From Lactarius indigo (lineage: Eukaryota > Basidiomycota > Agaricomycetes > Russulales > Russulaceae), in assembly GCA_025766275.1 (NCBI GenBank), contig JAFKAC010000009.1:1984001-2048000 (forward strand): 64,000 bases of DNA. The letters are read 5' to 3'. Shown here piece by piece: positions 10,675 through 23,280 of the stretch; position 1 is the stretch's first letter, and each line of letters starts with the position of its first letter. The position numbers and the translations under genes are program-made. The notes under the pieces were generated by a model that was given only the letters and a program-made list of their open reading frames with translations, was not told the origin of the DNA and made no database searches.

Positions 10675-13600
10675 ATGGAACAGCAAGCCGATCAGGTTGT
10701 ACGAGCCATCCTCGTCGCGTCTGATCCTACACAAGGCGGTCTCCACCAACAGGCACTAGAGTTTCTATCTAATTTTCAGCAAAATGCGGGAGAGACGTGG
10801 AGCCTCGCGCTCGGCCTGTTTGTGGACGCTACACCCACTGGTGAGAGAAAGCATCCCACCGAGGCTAGATTCTTCGCCTTGCGCGTCTTGGATGACTTCC
10901 TCGAGACTAGGTGAGTGTCTATTCAATGAACGACCGAGTCCCCGGGAACATAGCCTATTCGAATGCAGCACTCGTTCGACCGACGCGCTATAGCCTCGGA
11001 TGAGCCACGACACTATCCGACTTCCTTTTATTCACTTGCTTGTTAGTTGCCTGCCTCTAATTTGGCACCTATCTCCAGGTCCGAACCTTTGGACGAGGAA
11101 ACCTTCGCCACCTTGCGACAGGCACTCTTAGAATACATACGATCCGAATTCACATATGGGTCAGCAGAATCCAACGCACCATGTACGTCTTATTCGCCCC
11201 CTTTTTGTTTCCGTCTAACTGTTTTATTATCTAGTTTTACGCAACAAATTCTCGCACACCTTGACTCTTCTTTTCCTTGCTACCTACCTTGACCGGTGGC
11301 CCACTTTCTTCGCCGACCTCTTCGCGCTCATGCGCCCCGCCGAATCGACTTCTCAAACGTCATTCAACCCTCATGTTTCACTACTCTTCTTTCATTTTGT
11401 AATAGAGATCTCTGAAGAGGTCGCAGATCAGATTATCAAAGGCGCACGTCAGTTCAACACCGATCGGCATGTACGCGATGCTCGTGTGAGAGATGCTGTG
11501 CGGGAAAGGGATGCAGCACGGATCAACGAGGCCGTTTTGACGATCGTGGCAGATTATGTGGAAAGGCTACAAGTATTAATGAAAACCCCAACGGCCACCG
11601 GACGAGAAACATCTGAAGTCCTGGAAGTGGTTGATTGGGGCATCAGAACATTTGGCTCGTATGCAGGTGTGACTTTGAATTGGTATTTCTCCACACATTA
11701 CCGCTTCTAATTCCGTACCGGATAGGTTGGGTCGACATTAATCTAACAGTGACCCCTACGACAATTCCGCTCCTTTTTAATCTGTTGTCGGACCCATCGC
11801 TATCCATTCGCATGGCATCTGCCGGAGCGCTTCGCCGTATTGTTTCGAAAGGTCTAAAAGAGCCTGCAGACAAACTTCAACTCATCAAAGTCCTTTCCCT
11901 CGGTCAAGTCATCGATTCGCTTGAAAAGCGGACCCGTGCAGAACAAATTTCCAGGGGGGATGACACCGATGAGGGCGAGGAGTCTTACAGGGAAGCGCTA
12001 GGGCGACTGTTAAATGTCCTTGGCCTTGAGCTTATCAAGCTCGCGGATGTCAGTACTTGATTTCAAAATGTTGGTACTCGTTGGCCTAACCCTACTCCCA
12101 GGATGCTCCTGCTGACGAGGTGCGGGCGGAGAGTTCCGGTTTGTTGCAACAGGTTCTTCCCGTCATGCTCAGATTTATGGAGGACGAATATGACGATACA
12201 TGCTCGACGGTGTTCCCAATGCTACAAACAGTCCTCGCCAGTGTATGCCACCGCGTTTTTTTTCGTTCGTCGCGTACGCTAACTTTCATGTAGTACAAAC
12301 GGAGCCGAAAACTTTCAACCGAACCCCTTGACGAACAAAAACGAGGATTCCTAGCTTCACTACAGGCCGTCATCCTCAAAAAAATGAGATGGGAGGATAG
12401 TGCGGATCTTGACGATATCGATGATGACGACAGAGCAGCGTTCGAGGTCCTTCGGAAGGCAAGTCAGCCTTTGAGGCATTTGTATCAGTCATCTAACTTA
12501 TGGCCTGAAGGAGCTTCGTTCGCTCATGGATTCTGTGCTATCCATTGACCAAGACTTGGTCGTCGGGGCCATTCGAACACACGCCCTACAGACGCTCCAA
12601 TTATATGCCTCAGGTGCTGCTATCAACTGGAACGACGCAGAGCTAGCGATTTATCTAATCTTCATATACGGCGAAATAAACAAGAGTTTGTTTTTCCCAT
12701 CTTTGTCTTTCATTTTATACCAATCGAGTTGCAGGCTCTACGAAGGGCCGATCCGCTTTCAGTCAAGCCCCCCAGGTTCCCAAAGAGAGACGAAAAGAGA
12801 TTAACTACGCTGATTTTCCCCTGACACCCCATGGCGAACTGCTTCTAGCGATGTTCGAAACCGGAATCTCAGCTTATCCGAACCAAGCGGTGATCATGCA
12901 ATTCTTTGAAACTGTGGCACGGTATGGCGACTTCTTCAAAGTGCGTAAACAATGTATCGTTCCCGCCCTGGAGGCTATGGTAGATGCGAGGTAAGGACCT
13001 GATCGACACAGTTTTTCTCGCCGTTACTTCATCTAGTCGTACCAGGGGTCTTCACAATCCAAAATCTACTGTTCGCGCCAGAGTGTTTTATCTATTCCAT
13101 CGATTCATCAAAGATAACCAAAGAGAGATATCGCTCGAGCTTGCAGGAACCCTCCTCGAAGGTATTCGGGACACGCTTATCATTCGCGTCGAGCTTCCTG
13201 AAGTCGATCCCAACGAACCAAACGACCCTCTAACGGAGGCTACCTCCACCCCAGACCCACAACTTTACCTCTTCGAAACAGTTGGCACGCTAGTTCACTT
13301 GTTCTTCAAGACACCAGAACAGTCTGCCGCGCTCTTGCTCTCGGTTGTCACTCCCCTCCTAGAAGATCTCTCCGCAAATCTCCAGGCATTCGAGGGGAAC
13401 CAAGACGTGTTACCGATCGTCAAAATCCACCATATCATCATGGCTCTGGGGAACATCGCAAAGGGATTTCCCGACTACCCTATGCCGGTACCAGAAGACT
13501 TTGTGCTCCCTCCGTTACCTGTCTTCCGGAACATTGCACAGGCAATTTTGACGTCACTTGGAGCGATGAAGGAATTCAAGGTCGTTCGCGATGCTGTATG

Positions 13601-14643
13601 TCAATACCTCGTCGATTATCGACGAGCAGCTAAGTCCAATACTTGCAGACTCGGTTTGCTTTTGCGCGCATCTTCGCCACTACAGGTCCCTGAAGTCACT
13701 GATCTCATTCCAACCCTCATGGTCAACCTACTCGCTCATTTTGAAGGTAGCGAGCTCGTAGACTTTATCAATTTCGTCAATCTTCTTGTCCACAAACTCC
13801 AGGTTCGCCTTTCTTTTCTCCTTGCACATTCGTTGTCATCACTTACACGCCCGCCTAATGATAGCAAGATCTGTTCAATGTTTTGGACGAACTTATTGGC
13901 CCACTGAACGCCCACGTCACGAGCCTCATGTTTCAGCCCGCTACAGGAACAGACGATATCCTCACACATAGCGAAAGCAAGAGAGCTTACCTGACGCTTC
14001 TTAATAACATCGTGTCTTCAAAACTGGCCGGCGTTTTTCTCTCCAATCGTAAGCGTCAGCTGTTACTACTTGGCTCTCTGGACTACTTAGCTTGAAATGA
14101 TACCCAGGTAACAAAGAGAATTTCGAGCCCTTATTGCAAAGCATGCTTCAGCTCGCTGGAGATGTCTCGGATCCGCAAAGCCAAAGAGCCGCATTTACTT
14201 TCTTGAGCAAAAGTGTGGGGGTTTGGGGACAGCCGCTGCCTGATGGGACCACTGGAGAACTTGAGCCAGGATCGCAGGGCGTTCCTGGATTTGAGCGATT
14301 CGTCTACGAAAATGTTGTGCCTACTGCCTTTGCAGTGCTTTCGCTTCCAGAACTAAACATCAAGGATGGGCAAGTCCTTGTGGTACGGAAGTTTGGTTTG
14401 GTTTTATGGATGTCGCTCAATGCTTCCCCTCAGGTTCTCCAGGAAATCGCTAGTCTTCTTCAAACAATCGGTAAAGTTCGCGGGCAAGAGGCATTCACGT
14501 TTTTCGTTTCTGTCTTTCTGCCAGCTCAAAACTGGCCCACGGAGACTGCACTAGAATTCACGACGAAAATACGCGATCTAGACTCGAAGCAATTTCGCAA
14601 GTACTTCGCCGAACTTGTCCGGGCTTCACGATCTGGGTCATAG
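10675..14643 (+). CDS. LOS1: Exportin-T (tRNA nuclear export receptor)
   Basis: Importin-beta-family receptor that carries mature tRNA out of the nucleus with Ran-GTP. The start MEQQADQVVRAILVASDP matches the usual exportin-T opening. An upstream ATG at 10642 is in frame but less likely. The chain is built of HEAT repeats. Recognisable stretches are QALEFLSNFQQNAGETW, LRNKFSHTLTLLFL, WPTFFADLFALM, YVERLQVLMKTPTA and WVDINLTVTPTTIPLLFNLL. About a dozen exons splice in frame. Examples are 10675-10910, 11079-11182, 11235-11666 and a fourth from 11726. The total is roughly 1,000-1,050 residues, the normal size. The last exon ends in RKYFAELVRASRSGS. No frame problems were met. Confidence 0.92.
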
Positions 14644-14892
14644 CATGCTCTAAACTAGTTTGGGGGATGAGATATAGATTCATAGGAGCGTTCATTCATT
14701 AGTGTAGCATTTGTTAGTACTACAACCATGGTCACAGGCACCAAAGCAATACAGCACGCAATATCTTATCATCGGGGCCGATCTTATCAAGTCAGGTGAC
14801 ACCGGCGCGGACGCGAGAGGGCGAGGTCGGGCGCACCGAGCACTGAAACTGAAACTAACACATACCCTCTTCTCCCAAGGCATTGTCGCCGC

Positions 14893-17868
14893 ATGGCCTC
14901 GAGTACGTGCATTTACCCCTCTAATCAACGATTTTCCTCAGTTTTTCTAGCCTCGAAGAAGACAAAGCTGAAGATTGTGCGCATCCACCCCGTCCGCCGC
15001 AGAGCGCTAGCTACTAACATGTCTCCGTCCCCAGAGACCACCACGCAAGGTCCGTAACCACACATATAGGCCCCCTTTCTCCATCCAATTCACAACTCTC
15101 CGTCAAGCTTGGTCCTAATATTGCGGTCGACGAATCGTGGGCGAAGCTTTCCTTGAACATCCGTGAAATCCAGCACCACAATGCGCACAGACTCTCCTTT
15201 GAAGAATGCTACCGGCTCGGTTACCAGCTTGTCGTAAGCAAGCAGGGCCATATGCTTTACAATGGGGTCAGCGATCTTGTCGTCGAGAACCTCAATCGCA
15301 TTGCGGACGAAGTGATCCTCCCAGCTTTCCCTTCGGGGCTAGAGCAAGACCCCATGCAGCAGAGCCGGGAAGGGGAGAGGCTTTTGAAGGCAGTGCATAA
15401 AGTTTGGAGTGACCATACGGATTGCATGGACAAGTTAAGCCATATTCTCAAATACATGGTACGTTGCACTACCTAATATTCCCTACGCCAATCTCCGACA
15501 GCACCTTTCTTCACAGGACCGTGTGTACGTGAAGTCTGCCAACGTTCTCGAGGTTGTCGAGCTGGGCCGTGATCTCTTCGTAAAGCACATCGTGCGTCCA
15601 CCTATAAAGGATCACGTCATCACTGCTATCTTGAACCTCCTGCGCCTCGAACGTGACGGATTCGTAATTAATCGATCTGCAGTCACAAACTGCGTGGATG
15701 CGCTGTTACAGCTGAGTGACAACCTGGATGGCATCACGGTGTATACCCGATATCTGGAGCCAGAAATCCTACGACTAAGTGATGCGTACTACAAGGCTGA
15801 GGCAGAGAGGCTACTGGAGACCTGTGATACACCAGAATACCTACGCAGGGTATACGCTCTCTCTCTCTCTTTTGTTCGTCTTGGCTTTCCTAACTCCACG
15901 TTCGCACCTTCAGGCCAAGACCCGCTTTACCGAGGAAGAGTCACGCGCACACCAGTATTTGTCCTTACAAACCTCAGCCCCCCTTCAGGGTATTCTTCAG
16001 AATACTCTCCTCGCACCGCACTTACAAAGACTCATTGACATGCCTACCTCGGGCCTGGATACCATGATCGATCATGAGAGGCTTGACGACCTTTCTCGGC
16101 TACATCAATTATATTCCATGGTTGCTGAAGGGATACCATGCCTGCGTCGCTCTCTCAAAGACTCGGTACAGAAGAGAGGTACCGAACTCAACGGTATCAG
16201 CACCGAGGAGAGACAGCTCGGGGACGGCGGCGCTGAAGATGAACCGGATTCGTCCACAAAAGGTAAAGGCAAAGCAAAGGTGCGGCCAAATACTGGCGCA
16301 CAAGGTCTCGCACTAGCCCTCCGTTGGGTCGAGGATGTACTGCAACTAAAAGACAAGTTCGACCGCATCTGGGAAATGGCTTTCAAGAATAACCGCGATA
16401 TCGAAAGTGGGCTGAATGAGGTCAGTGATATTGGTTCCAATTCATGGTTGAGAGGCTGACACGTTCTAGGCATTTGAGTCGTTTATCAACTTGCGCCCAC
16501 GAGCCCCGGAGTTCATATCTCTTTATATCGACGAGAACCTGAAGAAAGGACTAAAAGGGGTGCGCTGCACGCTCCTTATGCCTGCACCAACTCATGACCG
16601 CACATGCAGAAAACAGATGCTGAAGTCGAAGTCATCCTCGATAAAACCATCACCCTATTCAGGTTCATCACAGAAAAGGACGTCTTTGAGCGTTATTATA
16701 AAGCTCATCTCGCAAAGCGCCTCCTTAATAATCGATCTGTCTCTGATGACGCGGAGCGTGGCATGCTCGCCAAGCTCAAGGTCGAGTGTGGCTTTCAGTT
16801 CACTGTAAAACTCGAGGGCATGTTCCACGACATGAAGCTCTCCGCGGACACCATGCAGGCGTTCCGCGATCACGTGGTCAACTCGACAGTACGTTCCCCC
16901 TTCTTTCCATCGTCGTTCTAGCTAACACATAGAACGTATAGGCTCCAGAGGTCGACATCAGTGTTACTGTTATGACATCGACGTTTTGGCCCATGTCCTA
17001 TGCGCCCGTACCATGTACTCTCCCACCGCTGTTAGTCAAGGCGAGCAAATCGTTTGAGCAGTTCTACCTCTCGCGGCATTCTGGACGAAAGCTCACATGG
17101 CAACCGTCATTGGGAACTGCGGACGTGCGCGTCACGTTCAAGGCGCGCAAGCACGACCTTAACGTCTCCACATTAGCGATGGTCATTCTCCTACTTTTCG
17201 AGGATCTTGGTGAAGGAGAGTTCCTCACTTATGATGAGATTAAGGACGCGACGGGAATCCTAGACAACGAATTCCGGCGCAACCTACAATCGCTCGCATG
17301 TGCCAAGTTCAAGATCCTCAAAAAGCACCCACCTGGACGTGACGTCAATCCAGACGACTCGTTTTCGTTCAACACAGATTTTTCATCCCCTCTGCAGAAG
17401 ATCAAAATTAGTACCGTTGCTGCGCGCGTCGAGAGCGGCGAGGAGCGCAAGGAAACGCAGGATCGTGTTGAAGAGGAGCGTCGCTATCAAACCGACGTGC
17501 GTATTTCGCTGCCATTGTCTATTAACTTACTGGCTGTGTCTGACATCATGCGCAAAGGCATGCATTGTACGGATCATGAAGGACCGCAAGCACATGACGC
17601 ATGTCGACCTAGTCACCGAAGCCACTCGCCAACTGACATCGCGCTTCTTGCCTGACCCGACTCACATCAAGAAACGGATCGAGGCTTTGATTGAGGTACG
17701 TAGGAGGTCCCAATCCACCTTCGGAAGGGCCGTCTAACACCAGCATTAGAGAGAATATCTCGAGCGATGTGAAGACCGTAAATCATATAATTATCTGGCA
17801 AGTCACTTATCTGTCCGTGACTGGCAGACCACTGATGCTCGTCCCGTCTTTCCATTTACCAGGCATGA
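14893..17868 (+). CDS. CUL3: Cullin-3 ubiquitin-ligase scaffold
   Basis: Scaffold of CRL3 ubiquitin ligases: BTB proteins bind the N-terminus, RBX1/E2 the C-terminus, and NEDD8 a conserved Lys. The start at 14893 gives MAST, then SKKTKLKI. An intron with an ACTAAC branch site must be removed to read RPPRK, then [20 protein letters not shown], which is the Cul3 N-terminus. Later landmarks are [23 protein letters not shown] residues, [29 protein letters not shown] (cullin repeat end) and RQTDVRI-type sequence. The neddylation segment is [16 protein letters not shown]. The final intron (17798-17862) has a GC donor. Removing it gives the universal ending SYNYLA followed by TGA. Reading through instead would append about 25 unrelated residues. 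Confidence 0.92.
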
Positions 17869-18552
17869 ACTATATTTTGCATAACCCAATGTGTGTACTG
17901 TGGACATGGTGTATGTGTAATATTCGGAACAACGGTGGGCATTTGGTTCTCTTCACGTCAAATCTTCCTCGGCCACGGCGGATGAACGCAAGATGGATGC
18001 AACACACCAGACTTGTCTGGCATTGCAAATCAACGTGTATCACGCGTGCTACGAAACGTGGTAACAATGTGTGAAACAGAACTGCAGGTAGTCTTATGCG
18101 TCACAGGTCATTCTGGAATAACGGCCAACCAGGCAAAGTATAGGATTGGCACCCCAAAGTTTGAACCTGTGTGTGAGACCGAGAGGGTGTTCGGTGTTAA
18201 TTTCATAGGAGGATTGGATAAGGCTGCCCTTGCGTCGTCGTGTGCGATATGCGGCGTCCTTTCTCATATTAGATGTCCTTGGTGATGAAACGAGGGGACC
18301 AGGAGTGAGTTATGTCAAAGGTCTAATACATCGGGGATGGAGCACCTGCCAACGTACGCAGCCAGCGACGATAGGATGGGGAATAGGTGATGCCTCTTGA
18401 GTTGCGGTCTCACTTGCCCTCAGGCTTGTGCAATGCGAACTGCGGCGGACTAGACAATTATGAGTTGCCGTGGGAAATGACTCCGGTGTCGTCAATGTGA
18501 ATTTCAGTTTCGCTTGTTACTAAAACTTGATGGAAGCTTGCTCATAGCTTTC
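17869..18552. other. Intergenic
   Basis: About 680 bases between cullin-3 and the aspartic protease, both on the plus strand. Small ORFs only; nothing recognised. Confidence 0.5.
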
Positions 18553-20907
18553 ATGTCCCCTCTTTTTCTCTTTCTGCTCGTATTCCTCGCCGTGCTGGAT
18601 GCGGTTTGCGCAGTACAACCTCTCGATTCCACCGCTCGACTGAGGGAACTCGCACCGTCACTACATAGGATCATCAAACGTCAAACCGGCCAGAACACCA
18701 CCTCCACCACCAATTCAACCAGCAACGCTAATGCCACTGCAACGGCCGCTGCAACTGTTCCGTTGATTCTCGCAAGCGACAAGCAGTGAGTCTGAATGTT
18801 CTTCTCAAACCACACAACAGATTCAGAGCGCATTCATCCACACAGGACGTACTACTCCTTGATCTCCTTGGGCAACGTCAGCCTCCGCGTTGGATTTGAC
18901 ACAGGGTCGTCAGATCTCTGGGTTGTCTCCTCTGGATGCGACACCGCCCAGTGCAAGTCGCTTCCCCAGTATCCCTTGTTTTATCCCAGCCCGTCATTTG
19001 TCTCTGTAAATTCCAACGCGACTATATTCAATGTGAGCTTCGCCGATACTACAAGTGTGTATATTTATCTTTCTTCCTCGGACGCGCGCTTCTACTCTAA
19101 CACCCAAACTCTTTCCTAGCCGCATCCGGTTTCGTCGCCGAAGAGACCGTAACTCTTGGAAGCTTCACGGTGCCTCAACAAGCCTTTGGTCAGTAACCCC
19201 TCATCCGATCCTTGTTTACTCTAAACCCTTCTCCGTAGGTCTCGTGAACTCGACAAACGTTTCCTTTGTCGATCAAGTCAGCGGTATCTTCGGCTTTGGT
19301 TTCCCCGACTCTCTACCATTGCCCACCTCGCAGTTAATGGTACGTGTCTCCGTCGACACAACACAACTCCGTGGAGCTGATAGTCAGATATAATAGCCAC
19401 GCCGTTTTTCCCCGAGTTAGCTCAACGCGGCCTACTGGATTATCCTCTCTTTGGTGTTAACTTGAAGCGCAATGGATCGGCCGGCTCTCTTTCGCTCGGT
19501 GAGCCCCACCAACTTCTCTTAACGCTCATTCCCCTGATTTCGCGTGTGTAGGCGCTGTGGATTCTACGGTTGTCACCAACGATAGTCTCATTGAGTGGCA
19601 CGAAGTTGTTCCGTTCGAACCGTTCGGCTCCGAGAACAACGTGTCTAGCTACCTGCAATGGGCCATCCCTATCTCAAACATCACAGTCCGTCCCATTGCA
19701 AGCTCTTTGTCAATCTATACTAACTCTCAAGTCCGCAGGTGGGGACGCAAACCTTTGTGCTCGAGCCTACATACCCTCAAGCGAATTCCAATCACTCTGT
19801 TGCGTTGTTCGATGTGTGAGCAATTTGTCGCTGTTCCCTCAGTCGGACCCCTCATAAGGTCGCAGAGGCACTCCCGGTATTTTCGGCCCTTACCAAGACG
19901 TGAGATTATTTACTGGGCGACTCTGCTTCGTTTGTAAATTTAATAAACACTCTAGGTTGAAAGATTGTTCTCTGTTCTTGACGGTGCCCGCCTGGTTGAT
20001 ATTAGTATGTCCACCAGGTCTGTAACTCTGAATCTTACGCCTGACTTTTTCGTTAGGTGGACAGTGGGCGATTCCTTGCGATACGAATCTGACTTTGACA
20101 GTCACTTTCAGGCGAGTTGACATAATTCTTTCTGAACGACGTGTTTATAAACAGGCTGCCCCCATAAAGTGACAAAAATTACACACTTCTTCCGTCCGAC
20201 TATATCATTGGGCCTACTTCTGGCGAGCCTGCATTGTGTCTTGCCTGGCCCAGAGCCTCACCTCCGAGCTCGGACGGCATCGACTGGCAGTTTGGGGCCG
20301 CTTTCTTGCAGACAGTGTACACTGTGTTCAGGTAAAGCTTTCACCGGTCTTACAGCCGCGCAGTTGGTCTCACATGTGACAACTCAGCTATGGCATTGCC
20401 AAGAAGGAACCACCTTTCATCGGCCTCTATCCACTCCAACCACCGTCTGCTGTTCCTTTGCCGCAGGCGTCGCTTTCTGCCCTCTTTTCCTCTCTTTCAC
20501 TCACCCTCGCGACGACTTTACCCAACTTTGTCGTGTCGACACCAACCCTGACAACTCCCTCGTACATATTCAATACTTCCGTCCCAACGTCTGTTGTCGC
20601 TGTAAGCGACCTTGCGACGTCGACGTATTCGCCTCTTATCGAGAAAGTCGTGAACGGCGTAACCGAAACGCTTAATGTGACCGCTCTCCCAGGAGTGACG
20701 CCAGCGCCCACCCTCGCAACTCTTATCATTACGGATTCGAGCGGTGAGGTGCACACCACAGTGGCTACGCTGACGACTTCCAGCGTGGTGCTTGGTCGAC
20801 CATCAGGATATAATTCTGCGAACAGAATTGTTGCTCCGCGTAGTGTCGTGGCCTTACTCGCTGCTGCTTTCACTTGCCTTCTTACTTTCAGTGCGATCTT
20901 CCTTTGA
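18553..20907 (+). CDS. Pepsin-type aspartic protease, secreted and probably GPI-anchored
   Basis: A1-family aspartic protease. The chosen start (18553, MSPLFLFLLVFLAVLDAVCA) is a clean signal peptide; an in-frame ATG at 18514 would add 13 residues before it. A propeptide with HRIIKRQ and an Asn/Thr-rich stretch follows. The first active-site motif is VGFDTGSSDLWVV. The second is FDVGTPGIFGPYQD, read across an intron, so it is DVGT in place of the common DTGT. Many NxT/NxS sites suggest heavy N-glycosylation. After GQWAIPCDTN, a GC-AG intron (20112-20169) leads to SDKNYTLLPSDYIIGP and DWQFGAAFLQTVYTVFSYG, the normal C-lobe end. A Ser/Thr-rich tail and a terminal hydrophobic segment (VVALLAAAFTCLLTFSAIFL) suggest a GPI signal. 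Confidence 0.88.
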
Positions 20908-21208
20908 TCTATCATCGCTTTTTAGTTGCTCGTATCCACAGAACATTCGAATCCGTTCTACTACCCGTATGGTCTGACATCTTTTTCTCTCGTTTTGATG
21001 TCGCGTACAAACGTATTCTGGACTTTTGGACAATGCTACCGATAATCAATTTACTGTATAATACAATCAGACATTGACCCTAACCCTATGGTGTGGTTGT
21101 GTCTACGTGTCCCTACATGGCGACGTGTTCCCGAATCACTTTCTTCGCGTCCGCCGTACGTCACGCTCCCTAACCTCTTTCGTCTTGTCCATGCTCCAAG
21201 CGAGCTAG
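20908..21208. other. Short intergenic region
   Basis: Three hundred bases between the protease stop and the J-protein start; no feature recognised. Confidence 0.4.
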
Positions 21209-22734
21209 ATGGCTATCAATCCACTCGTTCTTTTTCTTGCGTTGCTCGTGTGTGCTGTACTCGTCAGTGCGGCAGACTTGTACAAAGTCCTCGACTGTGC
21301 GTTCGTTCTCTCCGTCGCTCCGGAAAGAGGCTCATTTGAACTTTGGTTCTTGGAACAGTGGACAGGTCCGCATCTGAACAGGATATAAAAAAGGCATACA
21401 AGCGTCTCAGTCGTAAATATCATCCCGACAAGAACCACGAACCAGAAGCGGAGGGTAAGTTTGTGGAAGTCGCACATGGTGAGTTCTGCCTCCAAAAATT
21501 CCGTGGGGCGCTACCATCTCAATACTTCGCTTTGCAAGCATACGAGGTCCTCTCTGATTCAACCGTACGTGTCAACCCGAGATGGACTCCCGTGCTCCAG
21601 TCCTGATTATTAAGAGCAGAAAAGACAAATATATGACCGGCACGGCGAGGAGGGCCTCAAGGCCCACGAAGGGGGCCAGCACCAGCATGCCAATCCTTTC
21701 GACATGTTCTCCCAATTCTTCGGCGGAGGCTGTACGTACTACCTCAATCCAATCTGTCGAGTCGCTGACACATGCTGCACACGCAGTCCAACCACAGGAA
21801 CAAGTGCGCCGCGGGCCCACGTCCGTCTCTGAATTCGAGGTCTCCCTAGAAGACGTATACAAAGGCGCCAGCATCGATGTACGTTCACTCCCGATATATG
21901 TTTCTTCCGTCCCCGACTGAGACACGCGCACCACGCAGTTCATGATCAAGAAGCGCGTGCTATGCGACCACTGCCGCGGCTCTGGCGCCGCCTCTGACGG
22001 GGACATCCACGCGTGCTCCGAGTGCGGCGGGAGCGGCGTGCGCGTCGTCAAGCAGCAGATCTTCCCGGGGATGTACGCGCAGTCGCAGGTGACGTGCAAC
22101 AAGTGCGGCGGGCGTGGCCGCGTCATCGTCCGCGAGTGCCCCGCGTGCGCCGGCGGCAAGGTCCTCGAGCACACGGCGCATTTCACGCTCGACGTGCCCC
22201 GCGGCGCGCCCGAGGGCCACGAGGTCGTGTTCGAGGGCGAGGGCGACGAGAGCCCCGATTGGGAGCCCGGAGACGTCGTCCTCCGCGTGCGCACGCGCGC
22301 CGAGAAGGGCGGCTGGCGCCGGAAGGAGAGCAGCTTGTACTGGAAGGAGACAATCGGCGTCGACGAGGTGCGTCCTCATCCACTTGGCCTAGACCACACT
22401 GTCTGACCTCTCTGCCTCTTAGGCCCTACTGGGCTTCTCGCGGAACTTGACACATTTGGATGGACATGTCGTCCCGCTGGTGCGCGAGGGCGTCACGCAG
22501 CCTGGATTCGTGCAGACGATCAAGGACGAAGGCATGCCGCATTTCGAACGTCCGTCGTATTATGGCGACCTGTTCGTTGAGTATAACGTCGTACTCCCGA
22601 CGCACCTCTCAACACAGACACGGCAACGTACGTTCAACCCATCCCCCTTTACTGTTCTCATACTTACTTCCCTCTTCACAGGTCTCGCTGAAGCATTTTA
22701 CGGGAAAGCACCTAGAGATAAAGACGAACTATAG
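21209..22734 (+). CDS. SCJ1: ER-lumen DnaJ/Hsp40 co-chaperone with KDEL
   Basis: Type I J-protein of the ER lumen, the partner of Kar2/BiP in folding and ER-associated degradation. The N-terminal signal peptide ([21 protein letters not shown]) runs into the J domain: [24 protein letters not shown] with the HPD motif in YHPDKN. A Gly-rich stretch follows, then the zinc-binding cysteine-rich domain ([31 protein letters not shown]). The client-binding domains come next ([43 protein letters not shown]). The last exon reads [13 protein letters not shown] and stop, so an ER-retention signal closes the protein. Exons are separated by short introns and all join in frame. The zinc-domain exons are strikingly GC-rich. 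Confidence 0.92.
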
Positions 22735-23280
22735 ATTAATGTGTTGGTTATTGTATACCTTCCTCTAACATCCATCCTGAGGCAAATCGTTACATATTAT
22801 ATTTTGCAAATATAAACCAACCTGTGGTTGTCGAGAAGATGTCAGATCTCACTCTACTCACAACAATCCTGGTATTGCATATCGGCCGCGTCCCGCCGCA
22901 CAATGATAATTACAACAATAATACATCCACTGGACGAACGAGAAGGACAGGGGGAGAAAAAAAAAAATAAGAAACAGACGAGTGAGACTAATGATAAACA
23001 AAAGAGCGGAAAGGGAAATAATAAGAGAGAGGTGATGGACATAGAATGAACGGATCGAGTGCACTAATATGGGCAAAGTGACAGGGGGTGCACCGGGAGA
23101 AGACTTGGTAGGAGCGTACGATGAAAGCGCTGGGTAACTGGCAAATGGGTGGGTAACGGGGGGATCAAACACTAACGGGACGACGAGAAGAAAAAAAGGT
23201 CAGATGTAAGACATAAGTAGGAAGGCAGACAAGAGTCGAGGTAGGTGGCGCATAAGGGTCAGGCGATCCGTGGTCTTGAA
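22735..23280. other. Convergent intergenic region
   Basis: Lies between the stops of the J-protein (+) and the RasGAP (-). It contains an A-rich run near 22960 and no recognised feature. Confidence 0.5.

Noticed and set aside
17799..17884. A natural C-terminal extension of cullin-3 by about 25 residues
   Set aside because: A consensus GC donor with a good acceptor restores the conserved YNYLA ending exactly.
20169..20675. A separate 168-codon plus-strand frame
   Set aside because: It is the wrong frame of the protease C-lobe exons. The splice at 20112-20169 gives the conserved sequence in another frame.
22013..22450. Long overlapping frames on both strands in the GC-rich J-protein exons
   Set aside because: They are low-complexity Arg/Ala shadows of the zinc-domain exons, which have clear family motifs in the annotated frame.
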